64,000 bases of DNA from assembly GCF_023343835.1 (NCBI RefSeq), contig NC_064447.1, positions 6,092,001-6,156,000 of the forward strand, given 5' to 3'. A model generated the notes under the pieces. It ran no database searches, had not been told where the DNA came from, and saw nothing but the letters and a program-made list of their open reading frames with translations. Within the stretch, counting starts at the first letter, position 1. The number at the start of each line of letters is the position of its first letter. The position numbers were made by a program, and so were the translations under genes. Below are positions 27,601 to 39,250 of the stretch, piece after piece. Source of the stretch: Lagopus muta (taxonomy: Eukaryota; Chordata; Aves; Galliformes; Phasianidae).

Positions 27601-28687
27601 CAATAGCACTAATCCATTCATTTTTTTGCTATCCAAGTGGAATAAATTATTTTTCAGCTTTGAAGGCTTTTTCATATTTTGAGAGTGATTTTCTTGACGA
27701 CATAAAATCTATGAAAGTGCTAAAACCAAGCAGAAGCTGGTTGCATAGTTTGTTACTGCTTAGAAGTAGTTAATGACACAAAGCAGAGCGCGTGGTTTTG
27801 GAATTCTGTAATCCTTTGTATGTAACTGACCTGAGCTAAGAATAATTTGCCTGTCCACTGTCCTAGTTTTCTAAATATTCAAAGGAGCGGGGCAATAAAA
27901 CTTGGTTTTAGTGCTTTTAATTGATGATCTACTCCAGCATATCAACTAGTTGGCTGAAAAATAACATGTCAGTTCATAAAATTTTGCAATGAAGACCTGT
28001 GGATATCTTATCATTTTACTTAAAGCACAGTCTTCGGAAAAACTATGGGATTCAAACCAGCTTCACAAGTAAAGTATTTCCAGTAGACGACTTCTTTTTT
28101 TTTTACATCCTAAAAGCCTGTGGACTCATTCAACCTGTCAGAGAAAGAACCCAATGCAGTTAAGAGTACCAGTCACTGCCAGCTGTTTTGGAAATAAGTC
28201 GTTCATATTAAGAGCTAGATGTAAACACTGAAAAGCAATCTTTTTCTTGTCACAAAAGTAATTAAAAGAAATTTGAAAAGAAACCCACACAATTCTAAAA
28301 CTTTGAGCTGAAATTGCTTCAAGTGAATTGAAACTAATTCATAGCAGAAATTACACTCCTCTGAGGATGGTTTGAAGAAAAGAAGCCAAATCTATTTTTC
28401 AGTTGCATAATTTTAAGTGTTATATAGGAACTAACTTTACGATAATACGATTTTTTTCTTAAACAAACGTTTGTTTTAATAAAGTTGGTGGAAAACTTCT
28501 AAGGCTCAAAACACATCTAGCAAATTATCTGAAACACAGCAAGTAATAAAAGACTGTAAAAGCAAAGAAATAACTGGGTGCTTGAGGGACAAGAAGAAAT
28601 GACACTTACATTGTCAATAGTTGAGATGAACAACAGCGCTGCTGAAGTTATGTGAAATATAATAATGAAAGCCAAAAGAATCAACAT
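24473..28687 (-). CDS. EMP2: EMP2, epithelial membrane protein 2 (whole spliced coding span)
   Basis: Four-pass plasma-membrane protein of the PMP22/EMP family. In mammals EMP2 influences integrin and caveolin trafficking and epithelial adhesion; that role is family knowledge, not seen here. Four exons (28687-28610, 26466-26373, 25375-25229, 24657-24473) total 504 bases, that is 167 residues and TAA, equal to the mammalian length. Predicted membrane helices lie near residues 1-23, 67-89, 98-118 and 143-163. The first extracellular loop holds WWVGD (28-32), VW (38-39) and the cysteine pair C42/C49, the family's loop signature, plus possible N-glycosylation sites at N33, N45 and N46. The diagnostic block [14 protein letters not shown] (106-119) and the basic tail LRKRK distinguish EMP2 from EMP1, EMP3 and PMP22. 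All introns are GT-AG and phases match. No frameshift or premature stop is seen. Confidence 0.97.
24658..25228 (-). other. EMP2 intron 4
   Basis: Bounded by GTGAGTGA and TTCTCCTCCAG, phase 1, 571 bases. Nothing else seen. Confidence 0.93.
25229..25375 (-). CDS. EMP2: EMP2 third coding exon (second helix and cytoplasmic turn)
   Basis: Encodes the end of codon 58 (Glu) to the first base of codon 107 (Cys). It includes the second helix ([20 protein letters not shown]), the short cytoplasmic turn [11 protein letters not shown] and the start of helix three. The turn is almost identical to mammalian EMP2 as I remember it. The acceptor TTTTTGCAG and the donor GTGAGTGA are both strong. Confidence 0.95.
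25376..26372 (-). other. EMP2 intron 3
   Basis: Bounded by GTGAGTAT and TTTTTGCAG, phase 1, 997 bases. Contains a short AT dinucleotide run at about 25849-25862. Confidence 0.93.
26373..26466 (-). CDS. EMP2: EMP2 second coding exon (first extracellular loop)
   Basis: Encodes residues 27-57 plus the first base of codon 58. It carries AWWVGD, the DVW motif and the C42/C49 pair that is expected to form the loop disulfide, with sequons at N33-F-S, N45-N-S and N46-S-T. The acceptor is TTTTATTTTGCAG and the donor is GTGAGTAT. The exon enters in phase 0 and leaves in phase 1. In mammalian EMP2 this loop is slightly different in sequence, but the tryptophans and cysteines stand in the same places. 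Confidence 0.95.
26467..28609 (-). other. EMP2 intron 2
   Basis: Bounded by GTAAGTG and TTTTATTTTGCAG, phase 0, 2143 bases. Unique AT-rich sequence with no feature I can name. Confidence 0.93.
28610..28687 (-). CDS. EMP2: EMP2 first coding exon
   Basis: Encodes residues 1-26, starting [20 protein letters not shown] and ending TIDN: the first membrane helix, which also serves as an uncleaved signal anchor in this family. The ATG at 28687-28685 is preceded by CATCAAGG, which has a purine at -3. The exon ends AAT followed by the donor GTAAGTG, leaving phase 0. Confidence 0.95.
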
Positions 28688-28721
28688 CCTTGATGCGAGG
28701 AGTATTTAGTTCGAGATAAAT
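28688..28721 (-). other. EMP2: EMP2 5' UTR segment in the start-codon exon
   Basis: Thirty-four untranslated bases lie between the acceptor TTTTTTTTAACAG and the ATG. The polypyrimidine tract and AG show that transcription begins in a separate upstream exon, as in other vertebrate EMP2 genes. Confidence 0.85.
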
Positions 28722-31700
28722 CTGTTAAAAAAAATAAAAGAATGAAAATCATTCTTTCAAAGCTGTTAATTAATCAACCCATCATTAGACTCCTTCACTG
28801 TGGCTGTAAGTGCCCATGGTCATTGCAAGTGTATTTCAGAGCACAGTACCACTGAAGAGTTTGAAAGGTTGTATGTAGTTTGGCTGCAAGGCATGTATTC
28901 TTTCTCCAGAGGTAAAAGACTTCACTAATCATGCTTTATACCAGTATGACAGCTTTCTGTTTGTTACATGTGATATGTAGCTAGCACCACTAGAGTTTAA
29001 ATGAATTTCAACTTGAAGCGAAGCCAAGAGGTGTGTTTTCATAATATGCAAGTGGGATGGCTGCAACAAGTAAACACAATTTTTTTTCTGCAAGCTTCTC
29101 CAGCAGAGGTATAAAGCACTCTTTCATGTTGACTTTCAGATAATTACTTTTCAAATGACAGCCTCATTTCCATGCTATGCCAGAACTTCCACAGGCTTTT
29201 TGGTAAGGTCTTGTTTCAATCATGCTTTTGAAGTAGGGAGAACTGTAGATTTCAGTAGGATGCTGGTAGAACAAAATGAAGTGTTCCATGAACTATCACG
29301 TAGATTTAGGAATAGCTATGTTGTACCTTTGGCTTTGTACAGACTGTCCTTTGTAATATAATCACAAGATTTATCCATTGGTGAATGACTTAGGGCTACC
29401 ATTTTCTAGAGTTAAGAAAGTAGTAGAGTAGAGTTAAATAACCAGTTAGCAGTGCAACAATTCAGTCATCTTCTGTTTAGTAACTTAACACTCTCTCTAG
29501 TGCCTCTATTATCTACTTACCATACATGGCCCATTTCATATCGTTTCACATCTCAAATGAAAAAAACAGATATCTTATACATAGTGGAACCACAAACATT
29601 TCTTGAAGTGTAATCCCCAGCAAATCTATGAGCAGGTAATAGTTATGGAAAACTACCATATTTTGCACAGGAGTGTGCAATTACCTGGCATAGCCATTGT
29701 CTTTTCCTTATCGTACAAAAAAGCTTTCCAGATGCTATAAGGAAACCCCAGTCTTGCAGGTATTTGCTGTGCATTTAAAGTAGCACTATCACTCGTAAGG
29801 ACCTTACATATGTTTCTTTACTTCCTTAGCTTTGGAAATTTTCTCCTATGTCAGATGCCCACATACTTGTAACACAGCAAATACATGGAAGAAAAGGCAA
29901 TTATTTGAAGACTTCATTTTTTCATACCCAACCCTCTGTCCCTTGCTGCTGATTCTAGATTCACAGGCTGTCACAAGTATGACAAGCAATGCAGATGGAG
30001 TGTGTAATCAAATAAAGGGACTACATCGACAGCATTTTCAAAGAGAATAGCTGCTCCACTGGCATTTTTATCAATCCAAAATACAACTGTACTCTGCAAA
30101 ACTCAAAGAAAAAGATAATAGCATATAAACATGCTGGAAACAGACTAGAAGTTCCAGATTAATCCTTCACTGTACACACTGCAGCACAACATTTTGCTGC
30201 AGTACTGCGTTACAACGAGCAAAAAGCCAAAAAAAATTAAAGTGCTTTTGAGATGAGGAAAACTGGTCTGATAATACTTATTTCTGTATCAAACTTGAAT
30301 GCCTGTACTGGAAAACTAAGCCAAATCCTGAAACAGAGAAAGCAGCTAGTCAAATTTTATTCCAATTTTCTCTGCTAACTTGCCTTTTCAATCACAACGA
30401 ACCACAGAAGTAGTAACTTCTTCCAAAAAGCCAACTCTGCCACATGAGTCAGGATCTTCAAATCTAGCAGCCACATTCCGCTTCTAGAAATGTCATTCAT
30501 GGCTGCCTACTGAGACTTTCTTGAATGAAAGGCAGGAAAAAGGAAAAGAAGCTATCTTGTGGGTTTGTGTAATGCCACATCAAAATATCTCCACTGTAAA
30601 ATGTACCAGTCTTCACACAGTCTTCACACACACTTCTCTTGTCTTGTGGTTAGGTTTTTTTCAGTTTCATTTGTTCACAGATGGTATCTAAGCAGACAAT
30701 AGTCATCTGCCATATAAGGAATGAGAATCAAACTGCACTCTATTATTTTTAGGCTAACAATGCATCTTATTACATGATGCATCATAAAATGAGACAGAAA
30801 AAATGTAACCTAATTAAAACCAACCTTGCAAAATCAAGACTTGCCAGCTCAGAACTTGCTAGTTTTAATCAACTGAATGGTTTTGTTTTACTTCTTTTAG
30901 CCATAAAGAGCAGATTTTTAAACAGGGTGGATGAACACACACAGTAGATGAGGAGACATTGTATGTTTGCCCCAAATAAAGCCAAGATTAAATGAAAGAG
31001 CATTATGTTTTACTTCACACACATGCACACACACAAAAAGGCAGTAAGAATAGCCTGATGCTTCCCAAGAACCTTCCTAAAAGCCATGTTTAGATAATTC
31101 CTACTAACTTGCTGGCAATGGCTCCTTTCCTGAGCTGCAAACACTAGCAAAGGCTACAAACACTATAAACAGTGTTTATTTTAATGGACATTAAACCCTT
31201 TGGGGGAGGTAGGCTAATTCCAAGTAATTCATATCAGGGAAGACAACAACTTGCTCCTCACTCCCAGAAGAGCACAGATAAATCTGCAGGCTTCAGTCAC
31301 TCCTGGCAACCTCTTCCTATGGACAGCAGGGAGGAGCATAAGGAATAATGAGAGAAGGGTCTTCCAGCTGAACCCATACATCTAGGCACAGGAAGCACAC
31401 AGCAGCTCCTTCCCTTGAAGGTGTAGACAGCAAAGAAGCTGCTCCAGTGTATGCATCCCTTTCAAGGCAGAAAGACTTCATCTCTCAGCACACCCATAAG
31501 CAACCACTCTTCATTCAGTCCTGACAAATCTGGGATTTAAAAGTTTATTTTGATTACTGAAGATTCTTCTACTCCCTAAACAAGTTCTTCTTTCACTGGC
31601 TCTCTGAGGTCTGTCTGTGTACCTCTCCCAGAAGCAGGCAGCAACGATCCTCTCTCATAAGCTGGCAAATGACGCAGTTATGTTTTTTTCATGGAAACTT

Positions 31701-32674
31701 TCTGAGAACTGTTTGCATTAGCATTCAGAATTCTTAATATTTTAACTATTTATTACTAACCAGATGCTTTAGTAGCTTCCTATTTCTGCTTGCTAGCTGT
31801 GAGTCTCCCCGATTTTTATTCACTGTTCCTCAAGGGTTCTTTCCCTTCAGGCTCCCAATTGGTTCCAGTTGTTCCAGCAGCTGAAGCTTGCCAAGCCAGC
31901 AGCATGCCACCTGGCAGCATGATCAGCATCTGCCTTCTGCCTCGTCTGCAAAATGGAGGGCACCTGCAGGAACAGATCAGCCTGCACCACTGCTTAACCC
32001 GGCTGACCTAATTCTGCTCGGCAGAAGCACATATTCAGGTTAGATTAAAACTCTATCTTCACATTTAATTTATGTAGCCAAGAAGATACTGGCTCTTAAC
32101 ATTGATTGCTAATAACAACAAAAAATACCTTTTCTAAAAAAGTCACATATATTCAGTGCTCTAACACTTGTATTGTACATGAACAAGAATCTACAATTAC
32201 ATTAAGAAGACGCACAGAAATGATCAGACACCTCAAATAAAATTTTAGTATTGATGTGTGATGTAATGGAGGATTCTATACTTGGTTGTTGTTGTTCTTT
32301 TTAATTTCCTATTTTTTTGCAGAATATCCTACCTACCCACTGCTAGTACACGCTGCCATGAAAAGATTTCTTGCCCTTCCAGGATTCTTACTCTCAAATT
32401 GTTCAACGTTTCCATTTTTGTCTCTTGATTATAGGTAAGAATACTGGCATTGATCAGGGCCGTGACTGGGTAGGATCACTTTTAATATCTATCACTTGAA
32501 GCAATGTGCACTATGCTTTCTAGTTGAGGTGCTTATAATTAGGTCCACTGCCTTGAGGCATGGATGAAGACCAGGATGGTGCAAAAGATATTGTTCATGT
32601 TCCCTCAAACTAGCTTGATTTCTTCTAGCAGTTCTTACACCGTGGACGCAAGTTTCAACAAGGAATGTCCCAAT

Positions 32675-32762
32675 TGTGCAAATGTTTTTGATATATTCAA
32701 TAAGCATGATTAAGTACGGGAACAGGGCCCAGAGGCTGTGGAATCTCCATTCTTGGACATGC
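32675..32762 (+). mobile_element. CR1 LINE fragment (3' region)
   Basis: Read on the minus strand it has AATGGAGATTCCACAGCCTC followed by TGGGCCCTGTTCC. This matches the well-known antisense CR1 segment 'gagattccacagcctccctgggcaacctgttccagtg'. The element is therefore oriented along plus and is badly eroded. About 90 bases are recognisable. Confidence 0.5.
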
Positions 32763-33476
32763 CTGTAACTTAACTGAAGCAAGGCCCAGCGCACCCTGAG
32801 CCAGCTCCCTGCTCAGAGCAGGACTGCTGTGGAAAGAGTGTCAGAGGCCCCCCCAGCTCTGCTCTGCCGTGGTTCTGCAGCTGCCACAGGAAACCCCCAT
32901 GCTCATCTCCAGCAAGGCCCTGAGAACAGAGGGCCGAGTATCTGACTGACTTCATCACGTGACATTAAAAAAAAGAGATGTTGGGGTTGTGGTAAGAATG
33001 GTGTTGGAATTCAACATCAATTCTTCAACTGTCAAACACAGCATTTCATAGCACATCACAAAGTATGTAGCAAGGCAGAAATGCATAGGTACAGCTGAGT
33101 TAAAATTGCTTCCTACCAGTGAATGCAGGAAAGATAAGTTATTAGAAACCTACTGATCACATTCACCCTTGCTGTAGCAATAAGGTTTCCCACAAATGCT
33201 GCTAAACTGCAGGACACCAGTTTTACATACACATATGCATCTACATATAAATATAGATTTCAGTTAACACAAAAGAACTGTCCCTGAGTAAAGATCTAAT
33301 GCCGCCTTACTTTGCAGAGGAAGGATAAATGCACCAGTCACACTCATCTCTAATCTTCTCAGTAATACAGCATATTGGAAATGATAATTTGCATGTTTGC
33401 ATTAGAGCCTGATGTACTTTTCAAGAGGCTAAGGAGGACTTCTGTTATTATCTTCAAGACATGCAGAGACAAGAAC

Positions 33477-33494
33477 TTTTTTTTTTTTTTTTTT
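33477..33494. repeat. T18 homopolymer
   Basis: Uninterrupted T run in EMP2 intron 1. Confidence 0.9.
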
Positions 33495-36400
33495 GGAAAC
33501 ACGGTAAAACGATGAAACACACAGAACACCACAAGGGGGGAGGAAGGGGAAGCATTCAATCCACGTTTCCCAACATTTCTGTTCCGTAATAAGCAAATAC
33601 ATTACAACACTGACTCACTTCTCATTGTCTAACTCCCCCCAATCACTCCAACTTTAAGATAAAGTTTATCTTTATTGTCCAGCAGTATTGAGACATGCCT
33701 AAATGAATTTCTTCTGCTTAGTACAGAAAGCAAGAACAAAAATAGCCTTGATAGCTCTCAACAGCAGGTTTTATCACTACCTCCCAGCCCAGATGTGATC
33801 TCTGCAACCCATGTTTTTCTTTCTTCCCATGTGGTTACACTCTGCTGCCAAGCTACGGCTTGTGTTTGTGCATACTTAACTTCTGCAACCAGAGCACCAT
33901 GTACACAGCACAGTTTATCCTGCACTCGTCTGCGCTGAGAAGACCAGAGCTTATCTCATAATATGGTCTCTAGCTCTCACTTCCTAACATCATTTATTTG
34001 TATCATACTCAGTTGAGTCCACGTATGTAGAAAATCTGAGCTCAGGCAGTCGTGGTGCACGTTCCCAGAAGCAGGATGAGAACAGCACAGAACAGCTCCA
34101 GCTCTGCAACAGCATGGCTGAGGTGTGCAGGCTGCCACTCACCCACAGCTGGTGTGCAGAAAAGGCACGCCCAAAGCAGGGGCAGAGGATCCGGCCAAAC
34201 AAGTCAGCATACCTGCAGCCTTCTGCCCCGAGATCTTTCACTGCAACCAGCGTGGCAGGTCCTGGGGCCATCAATAAGAATTTAATTCAGCTGAACCTTC
34301 TTGAGGTTACTGCTGTAGAACTGAATAAAGGCAGGCCTTCATTGCCAATTCTTCTGTCCCTAGGTGCTATAATTAAGACCGTATATGTGAAGTTAGAAGA
34401 AAAATCTTGTATACTGGTCACATGAAGAGTCTATCATCTTGTGATGCATCATAAGATGTTTGGATCTACATGACAAGTGCTTCATTTTGCTCAGAGCTCT
34501 TGTGCCACGTCTCATTGTGTCTCATGACAAAGACAGAGAACTCAGGAGCCAGTGCATCACCTCTAGCCCTGCCTAGTATTCTCTGCTTTATATGGAGGAG
34601 AGTGATACTGTAAAATTCTTTTTTTTTTTTCTTTTATCAAATACAAATTATTCTGTTTTTCCTGAGTGATTCTCAGAACTGGAACCCGAAGGGAACTAAG
34701 TTTAGACAGCAAAAGTATCAAAAGCTTTGAGAGTTTCAGCAATGCCTAAATATCAAACAACATAAACGACAAGAAATTCAGGAAATTTAACACGAAGAAA
34801 ATAATTATACCAGTTGAACCAACCCACTTCAATTTCATTATTCACTTCTGTCTGAGTTAATCAGGAACACCAACATTAGAGGACAATTACTGAGTGATAT
34901 TCCTTAAAACAAGACAAATAATATTCAAACTCATACTCTGCCCTTCAAGTTCTCCATGCTGACTACATATAAAACTGGGCAGCGCAGTATTGTTTTTAAG
35001 CTTGACTCTCTGCTAACTTGCATTTTTTCCAGTTATTTCTTTTTATGCAGGAGACTCCAGACTCCTGCAGTCACTTTTCCTCCCTTGCCACCACTCACTT
35101 ACATTTGGTGAACCAGTTAGGTAAATTTTAGTGGCGCCTATTGCTTGTTCTCACCAGCTGCTCTTTCATTTTAGTGATTCTGGATTAAAACCTCAAGATG
35201 CCTAGAATATCATTTGCTTCAGGCTAATTCTTCTAATACCAGTTACACTTCTATTTTCAACCTTCAGCGGCTTACGAAATACTGGTGCCCAAGACTGTAT
35301 TTATGTTACTCTGACCCTACTCATAGTCCGTGGTACCCATAGGTTGCTCCACCATTTGAGTAATTCCCATTGGATCACTTCCCTGTTAATACTGTTGCCA
35401 TGGACTTAGCAGGGCAGCTGGCATGTGCTGGAGCTGCCCTCCTGCCTGCTGCCATGTCTCTGCGCAGTAAGTCTGAAATGAATAAGCACATCCTTGCATC
35501 TGTCTTCTTTTTACCTGTATTATCAATGCACGCTGGAAAAGAAAACAGAACTTAAACCATCTAGTTCTATTTCACACAATGACTTGGGAGCCTTACTTTA
35601 AAGAACCAACTTCTAAACATCTCACAGGACAGGAACATTAGTCTTGAAGTTAACCCTGCAGGTAGATTTATAAACTGCATGTAAAGACTTTGCTGCTAGT
35701 AAACCTTCAAACACACACTGATAGCTCTGTGGTGTATGGTGTACTGTTAGAGATCACAGGTGTACAAGTTGCAAAGAAAAACAAGTTTTCTTATTAAAAT
35801 CTTATTTGTAAGAGTAATTCAACACTTAAAAATACAAGTTTACCAACATTTGCAGTCTCTGCGTTGATGTTCACATATTCTTCATTATCAGGGAATTTAA
35901 AATACTGTAGAACTGGACAAATGCAAATTCATTAAATCTAACAAGATTCTAAATGTTTCTTTTTATATAAAGCCCATTAGGTCCACGTACTGAACATTTG
36001 TACGTAACGTCCATGTAGACTTGTTCTCAGACAGGTCTGAACTCTGCTTCTGTGGGTAGTACCCCATACAGCTACAGGAACACGTACTTAAGTAGTAGGT
36101 AGTAAAACAGGCAACCTCACTTGAAGGACTTTTTGGTCTTGATGCATCTTGAAAGATCTCCAGGGACCCCAGATGACCTATTCTCCATGCACAGGGGTAG
36201 ATTTAAATTGAGACTAGTTTTAATATTAGGAAAAGTTATACGTATGCTCATTATGGAATTAAACTTCAGGTGCTTGTTTGATATTGGACTTGGAATCAAG
36301 TAGGCAAAGTGTACTGCCAGCCTTTACATGGTACAGATACCATAAGATCTTGCTCAGGAGCAGCACGTAGAGAGCCCATAAACTGGGAAGTTACTCAAGC

Positions 36401-37632
36401 TTGCAGCTCTTTGTGCTATCCATTTTATGTAGAAACTTCTCACTTATGCTTCCAGCTGCTTTTCAAAGTCCTTCATCACAAAGCAGGGAAATCAGAAGGA
36501 AACGAAACTATGTTGCCCACATACAATGACTGAATGCATGCAAAAATAATAAAAATAATACATCAGAAATGAATGGCTAGATTTTCTTTCATGTAGGTTA
36601 CACTACTTATGTCTTTTCAATTCAGTGGAAGAAAATGAAAATAGAATCACTCTCCAGACCTAGATTTTATGTGCAGCTATCTGTCTTAAAACCCATGAAC
36701 TTCAGCTGAACTAAACCAGTCCATGTGTTGTATTTGACAGGGAAATATAGAGGCTTGGAGGCCAACTGGCAAGATATAGCATGGAGTTTTTGTTCAACTT
36801 CCTTCAGGAGATCTTGCCTTGAAACCAAAGCCCCAAGGTCTGCTTTATCTGTGTCTTAATAAAGCCTTTTCTTATTATGGCAGTTAAGTGTTACCTGGGA
36901 CTGCCTGAAGAACAGTAAACTTGGAATGAAATCCCCCGTCCTTTGCCTAACATTCACCTACATGTGAGTGGATCCTGAAGCACCATTTCAACTCTATATG
37001 AAACTATTTTACATTAAACCTTAACTTCTCTTCAGAAACCCTACTTGGCTACCAAAGGTAGAACAAACTGTGCTTACCTGTTAAGTCATCTCTCCTCATT
37101 AGATCTGTGCTATTAAGCCAGAACTTCAAAGACTGGGAAATTATAACCCTGCTATCCCATACATTTCCAATCAAAACCAAGAAAAAAAAAACTGCAGCAA
37201 AATAGGCTAACTAACTGCTAGCTTTGAGTACCAAGAAACAAAGAAATTGATGCTTCTAATTTCTTAGGAATGTTTTTAATAAAGTTTTGACCTAGGAATG
37301 GCAGCGTTGCTGCCACTTCTGTAACCATGTTGGTCATTTATTTGCAAACAAGTTCAGACTGGGTTTAGACTTGCCCTACTACTCCTTTCACTGTGACCTT
37401 AACCATTGCTGCTTGAACTACAGAACAAAGTCAGTGTGCCATGAAAGCCATTGTGGGCAGACAGCAAAGCAATCAGGCAGTGCCTATGGGAAAACACAAG
37501 CACAATGCCTTGCCACAGGGTGGGGAAGTGGCACTCACAGGGAAAATGAGCCTTCTGACAGCATACCTGAAAATCCCAGAACAGTCTTGAGCTTAAAAGA
37601 TTCAAGATAGAGTTCTTCAAATACTCCAGAGG

Positions 37633-37651
37633 AAAAAAAAAAAAAAAAAAA
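37633..37651. repeat. A19 homopolymer
   Basis: Uninterrupted A run in EMP2 intron 1. Confidence 0.9.
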
Positions 37652-38819
37652 GGACTGAGAAGCCCAACAACCACCATGTGTTGAGATCATTTAGCAGGTA
37701 AAAAGCTGCAGTCACAGAAACCAGCTTCCTATGGTGGGCAGACAAACCCTTGGCTGCAGGTACATTTGACCAGCACTCTTTAAGCTTTCATCCTTTCAAA
37801 ACTGCTTTTTCGATGCTTTTGCATGTTCAGCAGGAAGACATCTGTCCTCCTCAAGCAGCGCAAAGAAGCACTTTCTTCACAAGAAAATCTTTTCAATACT
37901 CTTCATTTTCCCCAAGACCACTATGTAACTGTATTTTTCTGCTGGGTAATCATAATCTGAGGTTTAAGCCCATTCAGCACAATCCATGCTGGTATAAGGT
38001 AGGTGGCTGAAACACCATCTCTTAATCCCCATCAAGGCTATTGTTTGCATCCTCCACCATCTGTTCATCCACCTTCGGCTTATGCTGAAATAGTCACATG
38101 CCTTTGGAGAAATGATAACAAAAACTTGTCTTTAATGAAAGATGCCCCATGGCAGCAATCCACTGAAGAGATCTGTTGTACCTCAAGAGGTACACACTGT
38201 TCGGGAAAATCCAGCAGTAATGCCAAAGAAGGAACTGCTTGTATACTGCTGGTTTGGGTTTCTTACAAAATATGCATATATTCTCTTAGCTTTCACAGAG
38301 GCATCTAGAAGTACTACGAAATACCCTAAATTACATATAGGTTGAGCTTCTTAATATACTTACAAAATTGGGAAAAAAAAATAAACAGTTTCTTACACGT
38401 TATGACACATAGAAGGGAGAAGAATAATGTAACCTAAAGATGAGAACAAATAGCTATAAATCAGGTATGAGCACATTCAGGAAAGACGTAATAACTCTCA
38501 GAGCTCTCAGGTTCTTGGAGCAACCTCACAATCACCACAACAAGGAAAAAAAAAAAAAAAGCCTGTCTTTTTATACTATATATGATAGAGTGTTAACCAA
38601 GGAGCAGGTCTGGGAGCCCAAAAGAGCCCTCTGGTTCTGTACTCCTGCAAAAGATTATCCCAGCAGTCTGATTTAGGCCTCCACATTTTCTACAGCATCT
38701 TTTTGCAGGATCAACATGGCCTTGGCACTCAGCAGAATTATCTCATAGTTTTCAAGAACTTCAGGTACTGCTGGGAACAAAGCCGACTGTTGGACTGTAC
38801 ACTGGAGTAATAACAGAGT

Positions 38820-39250
38820 GTGATCATGGGACCAATAGCAGGCAGCCCGCTTGAAGGCAGAACTCACTCCTCAGGTGGGCAGCAAGCTTCAAAGAGCAGT
38901 GAGGTCTGGCCTCATGAAGGTGCCCTCAGGCCCCCACTCCTTCCCACATTCAGCAGAACTGGTCTGGAGCAGCCAAGCTCAGCACAGGCTACCAGCACAT
39001 CCCTGCCTCCGGCCCCAGTGAGTGGGTGACCTCATGGAGCCAGGCAACGACACGGGAGCACCAGTAAAGCTTTGCCAGCTGTAAGACGTGCCTGGGAACC
39101 CAATCCTGCAGCAAATCACTGAGCCAAGGTGTGGCCTGACCTCACCCGCACTCCATCACCACGCGGCCATGTTCTGGCACCCAAGCTGTCCCCACTCAGT
39201 ACCTGCCGGGGCAAGGAGGCATAGACCAAGTGTAACATGAGACCTTCTCA
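38820..39250. other. GC-rich block in EMP2 intron 1
   Basis: About 430 bases of raised GC with few long homopolymers. It ends shortly before GATCCAATAAAAAGC, so an old solitary LTR with its poly(A) signal is conceivable. I could not find matching ends or a target duplication. Confidence 0.2.

Noticed and set aside
32492..32794. 100-codon minus-strand frame
   Set aside because: Part of it is translated CR1 antisense sequence; the rest is not recognisable.
34000..34274. 94-codon minus-strand frame beginning MMAPGPATLVAVKDLGAEGC
   Set aside because: Lies inside EMP2 intron 1 in a GC-rich patch, with no donor at a sensible place and no family resemblance.
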